Notes under the pieces: model-generated
The model's database searches: none
The model's input: only the letters and a program-made list of their open reading frames with translations
What the model was told of the DNA's origin: nothing
Assembly: GCA_900546255.1 (NCBI GenBank)
Contig: URCB01000009.1
Span: 1 to 56,064 of the forward strand
DNA length: 56,064 nt
Source of the DNA: an uncultured Eubacteriales bacterium
GTDB taxonomy: Bacteria; Bacillota; Clostridia; Oscillospirales; Oscillospiraceae
Reading direction: 5' to 3'
Made by a program: the position numbers and the translations under genes
Part shown: positions 8,518 through 16,941 of the stretch, one piece after another
Numbering within the stretch: position 1 is the first letter of the stretch
Layout of the letters: every line of letters begins with the position of its first letter

Positions 8518-9486
8518 ATGGACCCAAAGAAACTGTCCTTGCGGTTGAAGCCTCGAGGAAAAACAACGGGAAGGGAAAGCGCCGAGGACCGTCAGTTGGC
8601 ACCTATGATGCGGGCCTTGAAGGCGATTCATTCTGTAGGTACACCGGACTCTATGAATCCAGAGGATTTGGCCAAGCAGCGTGCCGCCCAAGAGGTGCTG
8701 GGACGCCTGGTGGCCCCCATGATTGTCATGAAAAAGTGGGAGACCTTCCACCTAAAAGAGATGGCCTGCGCTTGGGTAAAGCCGGATTGGCCCCACGACA
8801 AGCGGCGTGTGATCCTCTACTGTCACGGCGGGGGATATACCAGTGGAAACCTGGGCTACTCCCGCCCACTGGCATCAAAACTCACCAATGCCACTGGTTG
8901 GGAGACCCTGTGCTTTGAGTATCGTTTGGCGCCGGAACACCCCTTCCCAGCGGCAGTGGACGATGCCAGACGGGCGTGGGACTATTTGATGTATTTGGGG
9001 TATGGCGCCCGGGATGTGGTGGTAGCGGGGGATTCGGCAGGGGGGAACTTGGCGTTGGTTCTCTGCCACCAGCTCAAACAGGCGGGGCGTCAACTGCCTG
9101 GCCGTCTTGTATTGATGTCCCCCTGGACGGATATGACCGCCAGCGGGCGCTCCTATACCCAACGGGCTGCGATGGATCCTACGATTACCCTGGATTACAT
9201 CCACGCGGTGCGAGAGGTGTATGCCGGAGGAAACGAGTTGACCTCTCCGTTGCTTTCCCCGCTCTTTGGGGACTTCCGGGGATTTCCACCGACTTTGGTG
9301 CAGGTGGGGAGCAATGAGATCCTCTATTCAGATTCCCTCCGCTTGCGGGAACGCATGCAGGCAGCAGGGGTGCACTGCCAGCTAGAGGTGTGGGAAGATA
9401 TGTGGCATGTGTTCCAAATGTTCCCGATTCGGAAAGCGGCGTTGGCCATGGAACACATTGGTCAATTCTTGTTGGACAGTATTTGA
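8518..9486 (+). CDS. Alpha/beta hydrolase, HSL-type esterase
   Basis: A 322-residue esterase of the hormone-sensitive-lipase group. The oxyanion-hole motif is HGGG at about residues 103-106 and the nucleophile elbow is GDSAGG at 171-176 (Ser173). The acidic residue is probably in VGSNEILYSDS and the histidine in WEDMWHVFQ near residue 300. No signal peptide is evident, so it is cytoplasmic. The ATG has AAGGAG 10 bases upstream. It is divergent from the acyltransferase/zinc-ribbon operon, suggesting opposing make/break roles on the same ester, but this is inference. The family call is strong. Confidence 0.88.
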   Translation: MDPKKLSLRLKPRGKTTGRESAEDRQLAPMMRALKAIHSVGTPDSMNPEDLAKQRAAQEVLGRLVAPMIVMKKWETFHLKEMACAWVKPDWPHDKRRVILYCHGGGYTSGNLGYSRPLASKLTNATGWETLCFEYRLAPEHPFPAAVDDARRAWDYLMYLGYGARDVVVAGDSAGGNLALVLCHQLKQAGRQLPGRLVLMSPWTDMTASGRSYTQRAAMDPTITLDYIHAVREVYAGGNELTSPLLSPLFGDFRGFPPTLVQVGSNEILYSDSLRLRERMQAAGVHCQLEVWEDMWHVFQMFPIRKAALAMEHIGQFLLDSI

Positions 9487-9510
9487 CGATTGGAGCCAAC
9501 TCTGTGATAG

Positions 9511-9546
9511 AATTTGTCCCTGTTGCAAATGCAACAGGGATAAATT
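9511..9546. terminator. Long near-perfect hairpin after the esterase
   Basis: A 16-bp stem with one wobble (AATTTGTCCCTGTTGC pairing with GCAACAGGGATAAATT) closes an AAAT loop 24 bases after the esterase stop. There is no T run, so termination is plausible but not certain. Confidence 0.55.
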
Positions 9547-9629
9547 TGCTGTTGGCGTAAGATAGAGGATAGAAGCGGGGGACTTTTCAGTGAGGTTCCC
9601 GCAGTCAGAATTGGTAGGAGGTGCTACCC

Positions 9630-9914
9630 ATGAAGAAACCAAACATTCGTATCACGCTGGTAGGCCAAAAAGGGACAATGGGGTGCCACAGGGGGCATCA
9701 GGTGGGGGATTCCTATGACTTTGACACAGAGCGGGGAAAACTTTGCCCGATGGCGATGCACGTTGCCTTTCCCTATGTCGATATTCTGCGATACGGTGGC
9801 AAACTGCCTAGTCAACCGGATGGAACCTTTTTGTTTTGCTGCCCGGACGTGGACGTCATTAACGTCTTTCAGCTGACGGTAGAAGACGAAGGGGACGGTG
9901 CAGCGTCAGTCTAA
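9630..9914 (+). CDS. TIGR04076 family protein
   Basis: A 94-residue protein with the features of the TIGR04076 family of small uncharacterised proteins: a KxRITL start, CHRGHQVGDSYDF, a central CPMAMHVAFPYVDILRYGG and a C-terminal FCCPDVDVINVF. Conserved cysteines (residues about 19, 39, 70 and 71) suggest metal or redox chemistry, but no function is established. The ATG at 9630 is preferred over the GTG at 9621 because the latter is inside the TAGGAGGT ribosome site. It stands alone between the esterase and a convergent LysR gene. Confidence 0.72.
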   Translation: MKKPNIRITLVGQKGTMGCHRGHQVGDSYDFDTERGKLCPMAMHVAFPYVDILRYGGKLPSQPDGTFLFCCPDVDVINVFQLTVEDEGDGAASV

Positions 9915-9931
9915 CTTGGAAATGGATGCGT

Positions 9932-9967
9932 CAAACGTGCCCACCTGGGATAGGGTGGGCACGTTTG
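9932..9967. terminator. Shared terminator between convergent genes
   Basis: A 14-bp perfect stem (CAAACGTGCCCACC and complement) with a loop of 8 bases lies between the TIGR04076 gene and the lysR gene. T residues lie inside the stem end on both strands, which fits a bidirectional terminator. Confidence 0.7.
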
Positions 9968-9978
9968 GTGTACAATGG

Positions 9979-10875
9979 TCATAACGCATGGGGATCGGTT
10001 TGTAGATTTTCCTCCAGCAAAGTGAGAAATCTCCGAAGCACGGGGGTGAGTTCTCCCGGCAGGTAGAAAGCACCAAAGGAGATGGGAGAGATCTCTGGCA
10101 TAGGAATGTACCGAAGATGGGGGAAAAGAGAGCGGAACGGGGGCCCAGAGATGATCGCAAAGGCAAGACCAGCTTCTACTAAGGTATACAGGATTTCTAA
10201 GTTGTCGCAAAAGAGAATTTGCTCGGAATTGCGCCCCGAGACCACTTGGCTTTGAACATCTAACAGCTCCGTAGAGAAAATGGGTGGCCGGCAGATGGCC
10301 ATTCTTCCAGCATCACGAAGTTGATGCACAGAGACCTGTTCCAACTGGGCCAGTGGATGTTGTGCGCTGCAAAGGCAGACGACGGGCCGAAGGCACAATT
10401 CTCGGTAGACGGCTTTTTTGAGAGAAGTTTTCTTATGGGAGATCAGTACTTGGATATCGCCTTCCTCCAGAAGGTTTTCTAGGGAATCGAAGGGTGTCAT
10501 TCGAAGCAGCGGAAGGAGGAGCGGCTCCTCTGTGGCAAGCTGTGAAAGGGTGGGAATCATCAAACGGAGGTCTACAAAATTTCGGCATCCCACCCCGAGG
10601 CGAACGGAGTGTACTTCTTGGGCCGCTTTCAATCGCTCTTTGGAGAGGCCGGAAATTCGAAGAATCTCATCGGCATATTGGGTAAAGAGATAGCCAGCTT
10701 GGGTTAAGCGGACACTTTTGCTGGTTCGGTGAAAGAGTTTGACCCCTAGTTCATTCTCTAGCGCATTGATCTGATGGCTGACAGCGGGTTGGGTGATCCG
10801 CAGCACTTCTGCGGCGCGGGAGAAGTTGAGGAAGTTGGCGACGGTCATAAAGCATTCCAGTTGTGTAGTATTCAA
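9979..10875 (-). CDS. LysR family transcriptional regulator
   Basis: A 298-residue LysR-type regulator. The N-terminal winged helix (residues 1-60) reads FMTVANFLNFSRAAEVL and ITQPAVSHQINALENELG, closely matching the family; the remainder is the two-lobed periplasmic-binding-like effector domain. The start codon is TTG at 10875, chosen because the HTH begins directly after it and no upstream ATG is available; the ribosome site is weak. It is divergent from the second marR-ABC operon, with about 170 bases of AT-rich DNA between them. A role in controlling that operon is possible but unproven, since the operon has its own MarR. Confidence 0.87.
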   Translation of the reverse strand: MNTTQLECFMTVANFLNFSRAAEVLRITQPAVSHQINALENELGVKLFHRTSKSVRLTQAGYLFTQYADEILRISGLSKERLKAAQEVHSVRLGVGCRNFVDLRLMIPTLSQLATEEPLLLPLLRMTPFDSLENLLEEGDIQVLISHKKTSLKKAVYRELCLRPVVCLCSAQHPLAQLEQVSVHQLRDAGRMAICRPPIFSTELLDVQSQVVSGRNSEQILFCDNLEILYTLVEAGLAFAIISGPPFRSLFPHLRYIPMPEISPISFGAFYLPGELTPVLRRFLTLLEENLQTDPHAL

Positions 10876-10960
10876 ACAAAGACCCCCAGTTTCTAAAATT
10901 CAATTTTGAGCAATAGGACAAAACTATAAAAAAGCCTTATAGATAATAACACATTTGAAT

Positions 10961-10989
10961 TTAACATACAAGGAAAACTGTGCTATAAA
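10961..10989 (+). promoter_or_regulatory. Promoter of the second marR-ABC operon
   Basis: TTAACA (10961-10966), 17 bases, TATAAA (10984-10989), each one base off consensus, 60 bases upstream of the marR start in an AT-rich spacer. Confidence 0.7.
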
Positions 10990-11049
10990 AAGTAAGGTAT
11001 GGAACAATTCTCGCCCTAATCAATGGAAGGATAAGAGGTGAAACAAGGT

Positions 11050-11496
11050 ATGGAAAATATGAACCGGAGCAAGATGATCCGGGATAACCGTCTGATCGGT
11101 ATTCAGCAAGAGACGCTGGCCGATAGGGTCATGGGGCGAAAGGGGCTTACCGCAGCGCAGGCGTATATGCTGCACTATATTCTTCAGCACTCGGAGGAAG
11201 GCACGTCTCTGACTGCCATGCACCGGGAGTTTGGGTATTCTAAGGCAGCGCTTTCCAGCAGTTTGAAAAGCTTACGGCAAAAGGGATATGTTCGCGTAGA
11301 GCGGTGTCCCGAAGATGACCGGCGAAAACGTCTGTTTGCTACAGAGCAGGGATGTGCGTTGAAGACGTTTCTCGAAGATTCTACACACCTGATCTGCGAC
11401 CGGATTTATGCGGGCCTTTCCCCATCCGAATTGGCAGAATTGGACCGTTTACAAAAGAAAGTGCGGCGCAACCTGTCCGCCAATGAAATGAAGTAA
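11050..11496 (+). CDS. MarR family transcriptional regulator
   Basis: A 148-residue MarR protein. The helix-turn-helix reads LTAMHREFGYSKAALSSSLKSL and the wing is GYVRVERCPEDDRRKRLFATEQG (seen in adjacent parts), with the DDRRKR turn typical of the family. AAGAGGTGA about 9 bases upstream supports the ATG at 11050; a GTG at 11038 has its own weaker GGAAGG site and is an alternative giving four more residues. It is the first gene of a marR-ABC-ABC operon, repeating the arrangement at 2-6 kb. Expected role: autoregulation and control of the exporter. Confidence 0.86.
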   Translation: MENMNRSKMIRDNRLIGIQQETLADRVMGRKGLTAAQAYMLHYILQHSEEGTSLTAMHREFGYSKAALSSSLKSLRQKGYVRVERCPEDDRRKRLFATEQGCALKTFLEDSTHLICDRIYAGLSPSELAELDRLQKKVRRNLSANEMK

Positions 11497-11514
11497 CAGG
11501 GAGGGTTTATTCTC

Positions 11515-13254
11515 GTGCGACAAATTTTACAGCAACTCAAACAGTATAAACGGGACACTTTCCTCTGCATAGGCCTGACGACCTTAGAGGTTGTGATGGA
11601 GATTTTGCTTCCCTTCATCACGGCTATGTTGATTGACCAGGGGCTGGAAGCAAGTAACATGCCTATCGTTTATCGTTATGGTATCCTAATGGTGGTGATG
11701 GCGTTCCTGAGTTTGGCCTTTGGCGCCTTGGCCGGAAAATTTGCTGCCAGTGCGTCGACAGGCCTGGCAGCCAATTTACGGGAAGCGATTTATGCCAATA
11801 TCCAGACATTTTCCTTCTCTAACATTGATAAGTTTAGTGTACCCAGCTTGGTTACACGGATGACTACAGATATCACAAATGTACAGAATGCATTTATGAT
11901 GGTGATTCGGGTGGCAACCCGTGCTCCGCTCACGCTGGTTTTCAGCTTCATTATGTGTCTGATCATCAACCCGCATCTGAGCGGAATGTTTTTGATTGCA
12001 GTAGCCTTCCTGGCGATTGTACTGGCGATTATTATGACAGTGACGCTGAAAATCTTTAATCAGGTGTTCCGTCGGTACGATGATTTGAACGCCAGCGTCC
12101 AGGAAAACATCTCCGCCATCCGCGTGGTAAAGGCGTTTGTCCGGGAGGATTATGAGAACACCAAGTTCTCCAAGGCCTCTGCCACATTGTACAAGATGTT
12201 TGTGAAGGCAGAGAGCATCCTTACGGTGAATGCACCTGCGATGATGGTTGCTGTGTATTTCTGCATCATCTCGGTTTCCTGGCTGGGCGCCCACTTCATC
12301 GTGGGTGGCACCCTTTCCACCGGTGACCTGACGAGCCTCTTCAGCTATATCATGTCCATGCTGATGAGCCTGATGATGGTCTCCATGGTAGTGGTGATGA
12401 TCAGCATTTCCCTGGCCAGCATCCGACGGATCAGTGAGGTTCTGCAGGAAACCCCGGATCTTCACAACCCTGAAAACCCTGTGGAAGAGGTGAAGGACGG
12501 CAGCATCGACTTCAACCATGTCACCTTCTCCTACAAGCACGGCAGCGATAAGAGCGCGTTGATGGACATTGACTTGCACATCCATTCCGGCGAGACCATC
12601 GGCATCATCGGCGGTACCGGCTCCGGGAAGAGTAGCTTGGCCAACCTGATTTGCCGCCTATACGATGTGGACCAAGGCTCTGTCTGTGTGGGCGGCGTGG
12701 ATGTCCGCTCGTACGATATGGAGGCCCTTCGGGAACAGGTGTCTGTGGTGCTTCAAAAGAACACCCTTTTCTCGGGGACCATTTTGGATAACCTTCGCTG
12801 GGGCAATCCCAATGCCACGGAGGCAGAGTGCATCGAGGCCTGCCAGGCAGCCTGTGCCGATGAGTTCATTGACCGGATGCCCGATGGGTACCAGACCCGC
12901 ATTGAGCGTGGCGGCAACAATGTTTCTGGCGGTCAAAAGCAGCGTTTGTGCATTGCACGGGCCCTGTTGAAGAAACCGAAGATTTTGATTTTGGACGACT
13001 CTACCTCTGCGGTGGACACGGCAACAGACGCGAAGATTCGAAAGGCCTTTGCAGAGAAAATCCCCGGTACCACGAAGATCATCATTGCCCAGCGAATCTC
13101 CAGCGTAGAGAGCGCCGATCGGATTCTGGTGCTGGATGACGGCCGCATCAATGGGTTTGACACCCACGAGAACCTGCTGCAGACCAACGCCATCTATCAG
13201 GACATCTACGAGTCTCAGATCAAGGGCGGCGGCGACTTCGACCAGCCGGCGTGA
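11515..13254 (+). CDS. Heterodimeric ABC exporter, degenerate-site subunit
   Basis: A 579-residue half-exporter: six membrane helices, then an ATPase with Walker A GGTGSGKSS, signature VSGGQKQR and Walker B ILILDDSTSAVD. The catalytic glutamate is aspartate and the switch region is IAQRISS, lacking the histidine, so this is the ATP-binding but poorly hydrolysing partner. Start is GTG at 11515 with GGGAGGG 8 bases upstream. It sits 18 bases after marR and 17 bases before its partner gene, which is clearly one operon. Confidence 0.88.
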   Translation: MRQILQQLKQYKRDTFLCIGLTTLEVVMEILLPFITAMLIDQGLEASNMPIVYRYGILMVVMAFLSLAFGALAGKFAASASTGLAANLREAIYANIQTFSFSNIDKFSVPSLVTRMTTDITNVQNAFMMVIRVATRAPLTLVFSFIMCLIINPHLSGMFLIAVAFLAIVLAIIMTVTLKIFNQVFRRYDDLNASVQENISAIRVVKAFVREDYENTKFSKASATLYKMFVKAESILTVNAPAMMVAVYFCIISVSWLGAHFIVGGTLSTGDLTSLFSYIMSMLMSLMMVSMVVVMISISLASIRRISEVLQETPDLHNPENPVEEVKDGSIDFNHVTFSYKHGSDKSALMDIDLHIHSGETIGIIGGTGSGKSSLANLICRLYDVDQGSVCVGGVDVRSYDMEALREQVSVVLQKNTLFSGTILDNLRWGNPNATEAECIEACQAACADEFIDRMPDGYQTRIERGGNNVSGGQKQRLCIARALLKKPKILILDDSTSAVDTATDAKIRKAFAEKIPGTTKIIIAQRISSVESADRILVLDDGRINGFDTHENLLQTNAIYQDIYESQIKGGGDFDQPA

Positions 13255-13271
13255 AAGGAGGCGGATGAACA

Positions 13272-15149
13272 ATGAAAGAAAAATTATCCAAGACAGCAGC
13301 AACCGGCGTGTTGGGACGGGTCGTCCGCTACATGCTTCACTACTACAAGGGGCTGTTTGCGCTGGTGTTGGTCTGCATTGTGGTCAGTGCAGTGTCTACG
13401 GTCATTGGCTCGGCCTTTCCCCAGACTTTGGTGGATGACTATATTGTCCCCATGATCAACAGTGGTTCCCAGGATTTTAGTGGACTGTTTCATGCGATTG
13501 TCCGCTTGGTTGGCATTCTGGCCGTAGGCGTGGTGGCTATCTTTGCCTATAACCGCATCATGGTTAACATCAGCCAAGGGACGATGCGCCACCTTCGGGA
13601 CGACCTCTTCCACAAGATGGAGTCGCTTCCCATTAAGTATTTTGATACCCACGCCCATGGCGACATTATGTCGGTGTACACCAACGACGTGGATACCCTT
13701 CGTCAGATGATCAGCCAGAGCATTCCGCAGATTATCAACACGGTGATCACCATGATTGCCACCTTGATTACCATGTTGGTGCTCAACCCTGTGCTGACCA
13801 TTATCCCAGTGGTTACCGCTATTATTATGTTGCTGGTTACCAGCAAACTGGCTGGCCGCTCCGGGAAATACTACGTTCACCAACAGAGAGATCTGGGCGC
13901 AGTGGACGGCTTTATCGAGGAAATGTTGGATGGCCAAAAAGTGGTCAAGGTATTCTGCCACGAAGAGGCTGCCAAGCGGGATTTTCGCGAGGTCAACGAT
14001 GCCCTGCGGGACAGTGCCGACAAAGCCAACCGGTATGCCAACCTTTTGATGCCCATCAATGCGAACATTGGATGGTTGAGCTATGTGGTGATGGCCATTG
14101 TCGGTGCAGTGCTGGGGATCAACGGAATGGCTGGCGTGACCATTGGTACGGTGATCACCTTCTTGGGTCTGAATAAGAGCTTTACCAACCCTGTGATCCA
14201 AGTGAGTCAGCAGATCAATTTCGTAGTGACGGCGGCGGCTGGTGCCAAGCGTGTCTTTGACCTGATGGATCAGGAGCCCGAAGTTGACGAGGGCTTTGTG
14301 GAACTGGTCAACGCCAAGGAGGACGCCGACGGTCATCTGCACCCAGTGGATCACCGCACCAACGTGTGGGCCTGGAAGATCCCGATGGAGGATGGCAAGG
14401 TACAATACGTTCGCCTGGAGGGCGGTGTCGTCCTGGATGAGGTGGACTTTGGGTACGAGCTCAATAAGCTGGTTCTCCATGACATCAGTCTGTGGGCCAA
14501 ACCTGGACAGAAGATCGCCTTCGTTGGCGCCACCGGTGCGGGTAAGACCACCATTACCAACCTGATCAACCGCTTCTACGACATTGCCGACGGCAAAATT
14601 CGCTATGACGGCATCAACATCAACAAGATCAAGAAACCCGACCTCCGGCGGTCCATGGGGATCGTCCTGCAGGATACCCACTTGTTTACCGGCACGGTGA
14701 TGGACAACATCCGGTACGGCAACCTGGATGCACCGGATCGGGAGTGTATCGCGGCCGCCAAACTGGCCAATGCCGATGGCTTTATCCAGCGTCTGCCGGA
14801 TGGGTATCAGACCATGCTGACCGGGGATGGCGCCAATTTGAGCAACGGCCAACGGCAGTTGCTGGCCATCGCCCGGGCGGCTGTGGCAGATCCCCCTGTG
14901 CTGATTTTGGATGAGGCCACTTCCTCCATCGACACCAGAACAGAAAAACTGGTGCAGGAGGGCATGGACGCGCTGATGACTGGGCGTACCACCTTCGTCA
15001 TTGCCCACCGCCTGTCCACGGTTCGCAATGCGGACTGCATCATGGTTATGGATCAGGGCCGTATCATTGAGCGGGGTACCCATGATGAGTTGATTGAAAA
15101 GAAAGGGAAGTATTACCAGCTCTATACCGGTAATTTTGCCGAGGAATAA
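13272..15149 (+). CDS. Heterodimeric ABC exporter, catalytically competent subunit
   Basis: A 625-residue partner of the preceding gene. Walker A is GATGAGKTT, Walker B VLILDEATSSID retains the glutamate and IAHRLST retains the histidine. The signature is LSNGQRQ, again altered at the second glycine, matching the rule that the degenerate site pairs a DD Walker B with a changed signature. Between membrane domain and ATPase there is an extra stretch of about 45 residues (around 340-385, acidic, with DGHLHPVDHRTNVWAW) absent from the sister subunit at 2020-3828. AAAGGAGG precedes the ATG. Confidence 0.88.
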   Translation: MKEKLSKTAATGVLGRVVRYMLHYYKGLFALVLVCIVVSAVSTVIGSAFPQTLVDDYIVPMINSGSQDFSGLFHAIVRLVGILAVGVVAIFAYNRIMVNISQGTMRHLRDDLFHKMESLPIKYFDTHAHGDIMSVYTNDVDTLRQMISQSIPQIINTVITMIATLITMLVLNPVLTIIPVVTAIIMLLVTSKLAGRSGKYYVHQQRDLGAVDGFIEEMLDGQKVVKVFCHEEAAKRDFREVNDALRDSADKANRYANLLMPINANIGWLSYVVMAIVGAVLGINGMAGVTIGTVITFLGLNKSFTNPVIQVSQQINFVVTAAAGAKRVFDLMDQEPEVDEGFVELVNAKEDADGHLHPVDHRTNVWAWKIPMEDGKVQYVRLEGGVVLDEVDFGYELNKLVLHDISLWAKPGQKIAFVGATGAGKTTITNLINRFYDIADGKIRYDGININKIKKPDLRRSMGIVLQDTHLFTGTVMDNIRYGNLDAPDRECIAAAKLANADGFIQRLPDGYQTMLTGDGANLSNGQRQLLAIARAAVADPPVLILDEATSSIDTRTEKLVQEGMDALMTGRTTFVIAHRLSTVRNADCIMVMDQGRIIERGTHDELIEKKGKYYQLYTGNFAEE

Positions 15150-15176
15150 TAGACGGCCTGCGTTTTTTCGAGGTGT

Positions 15177-15213
15177 AAAAAGGTCCCCCATCGTTTTCGA
15201 TGGGGGACCTTTT
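15177..15213. terminator. Bidirectional terminator
   Basis: A perfect 16-bp stem (AAAAGGTCCCCCATCG and complement) with TTTT loop. Because the stem ends in A/T runs it works in both directions, serving the ABC operon and the convergent YeiH-type gene. Confidence 0.88.
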
Positions 15214-15236
15214 GTATGGTATGGATTTTTTGGAGT

Positions 15237-16268
15237 TTACCAGAGGCCCAGAACATGCTGCATCAGCAGGCTGGTTACGGTGATCCCAATCCAGCAGCAG
15301 GCGCCCAAGGCGAGGGGGGCACCGCCGGTCTTCACCAGCTTGACAATATCGGTGTTGAGACCGATGGCAGCCATGGCCAGGACAATGAAAAACTTGCTGA
15401 GGGTCTTGATGGGGGAGAAGACACTGGCTTCCACCCCAAGGGACACGGCGATGGTGGTGATAAGGCTGGCAAGGATGAAGTAGAGGATGAAAAAGGGGAA
15501 GATGGTGCGGAGTTTTACCTTTTGCCCGCTCTCTTTCTGCCCGCGCTTTGCTTGCAGGAAGGCAAGAACCAAGACAATGGGGATGATGGCCAGAGTACGG
15601 GTGAGTTTTACGGTAACGGCTTTGTCCAAGGTGGCGCTGCCCAACCCCCACATACTGTCCCACGTGGAGGCGGCGGCCGTGACTGAAGAGGTGTCGTTCA
15701 CGGCGGTACCTGCAAAAATGCCGAACCCCTCGCCAGACGTTGTGCTAAAGCCTAGGAAGTTGCCTAAGATAGGGAAGATAATAGCAGCCAGGACGTTAAA
15801 GAAGAAAATCACAGAGATAGACTGGGCGACTTCCTCGTCGTCGGCGTTGATAACAGGCGCCGTGGCGGCAATGGCGGAACCGCCACAGATGGAGGAGCCT
15901 ACACCAATGAGGGTGGCGCTCTTCGCGGGAATGGGCAGTACCTTATAGAGGAGAAAGGCAATCAAAAGGGAGACGGTGATGGTGCAGAGGATAATCGGCA
16001 GGGACTGCTGGCCGGTTTTCAGAACTACGGTTAGGTCCAACCCGAACCCCAGTAGAATTACCGCCCATTGAAGGATTTTTTTGGAGGTGAACTGGATGCC
16101 AGGTGCCATAGATCCTTTCTCCTTCAGGGGGATGGCCAGGAGCATCCCCAAGAGGATAGCAATGACAGGGCCTCCGATGATGGGAAAAAGTGTCCCCAAA
16201 ATCCAGGCAGGAATGGCGATGATCAGACATAGCAAGATGCCACGGCCGTTGGTTATAAGAAATTTCAT
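15237..16268 (-). CDS. YeiH family putative sulfate exporter-type transporter
   Basis: A 343-residue integral membrane protein with about ten hydrophobic helices. It matches the YeiH/UPF0324 family: [31 protein letters not shown], an [17 protein letters not shown] helix and [11 protein letters not shown] near the C terminus. Members are annotated as putative sulfate or sulfite-related exporters, but the substrate is not established. The ATG at 16268 ([10 protein letters not shown]) fits the usual family start; an upstream in-frame GTG at 16358 would add 30 polar residues without a ribosome site and is rejected. A strong promoter lies 140 bases upstream, leaving an unusually long leader. Confidence 0.84.
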   Translation of the reverse strand: MKFLITNGRGILLCLIIAIPAWILGTLFPIIGGPVIAILLGMLLAIPLKEKGSMAPGIQFTSKKILQWAVILLGFGLDLTVVLKTGQQSLPIILCTITVSLLIAFLLYKVLPIPAKSATLIGVGSSICGGSAIAATAPVINADDEEVAQSISVIFFFNVLAAIIFPILGNFLGFSTTSGEGFGIFAGTAVNDTSSVTAAASTWDSMWGLGSATLDKAVTVKLTRTLAIIPIVLVLAFLQAKRGQKESGQKVKLRTIFPFFILYFILASLITTIAVSLGVEASVFSPIKTLSKFFIVLAMAAIGLNTDIVKLVKTGGAPLALGACCWIGITVTSLLMQHVLGLW

Positions 16269-16414
16269 AGCAATTCTCTCTCTTTCTGGGGAATATCGTG
16301 TGGAAGCTATTGTAAATAATGGAGTGCCCAAGGAGACGTCATCGCACGCAGCAGGCACGGTACTGCATTGACTGGAAAAATACCTTTTTCAATTTGGTTG
16401 TCAGAAGTGAAGGT

Positions 16415-16443
16415 ATCATACTAGACGATTTATAAAAAGTCAA
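16415..16443 (-). promoter_or_regulatory. Promoter of the YeiH-type gene
   Basis: On the minus strand TTGACT (16443-16438), 17 bases, TATGAT (16420-16415). It leaves a leader of about 140 bases before the start at 16268, in which I see no recognised riboswitch. Confidence 0.72.
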
Positions 16444-16799
16444 GGTTTTCAAAGAGATTCTTCTGTTTGTGGTGGAACGGGCACCGCTGTCTGATGATGA
16501 GTTCGGGCAATTTGATGGATATGAACGCACTGCTATGTGGGGTGGGATCGGGTGTCCCAGTGCATTCTTTACTGCAAATGAATTCGATTTTGTTTCTAGG
16601 ATAGAAGATCTTAACGAGCAGGGACGAGTGCTGTGTTCGCAGGGAGTGGGACGTGACAATAAATGTAGTAAGAGATTGACACTTTGCATGTAGTGTATTT
16701 GCACAAAGAAGACAGAGCGCTATCGTTTTTGTTTTGCTTTCCTGGCAAGATAGAAGGATTCCGCAAGTTTTCCTGCAGGAACTTTGGGTATAACTTTCA
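16444..16799. other. Gene-free spacer of about 350 bases
   Basis: No convincing gene is present between the YeiH promoter and the oxidoreductase control region. Short open frames on both strands lack ribosome sites and family resemblance, and base composition is more AT-rich than the flanking genes. It may be a decayed gene or just an extended control region. Confidence 0.5.
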
Positions 16800-16832
16800 T
16801 TTACAAAGGGAGCTTGTAAATGGTAATATGAT
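16800..16832 (+). promoter_or_regulatory. Inverted repeat and -10-like element upstream of PFOR
   Basis: TTTACAA (16800-16806), seven bases, TTGTAAA (16814-16820) is a perfect inverted repeat, followed 6 bases later by TATGAT (16827-16832). No good -35 was found. The arrangement suggests a regulator site next to the oxidoreductase promoter. Confidence 0.45.
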
Positions 16833-16941
16833 AACATCAGAGGAAGAGTGCGGGCCATGGATCATGGCTCGCCTCTGAATATAAGGAAAACTATCCAGCA
16901 AAATGGTCCCCCCATTTGCTCTGGGAGAAGGAGGAGTCAAC

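Noticed and set aside
13284..15191. A 635-codon open frame antisense to the second ABC exporter subunit, and similar ones opposite the first (2029-3861).
   Set aside because: Both mirror canonical ABC genes, have His/Asp/Gly-rich products and no recognisable domains.
16339..16858. Short minus-strand frames with some Cys/His-rich sequence in the PFOR upstream spacer, considered as a decayed transposase.
   Set aside because: No catalytic motif, inverted repeats or target duplication could be seen.
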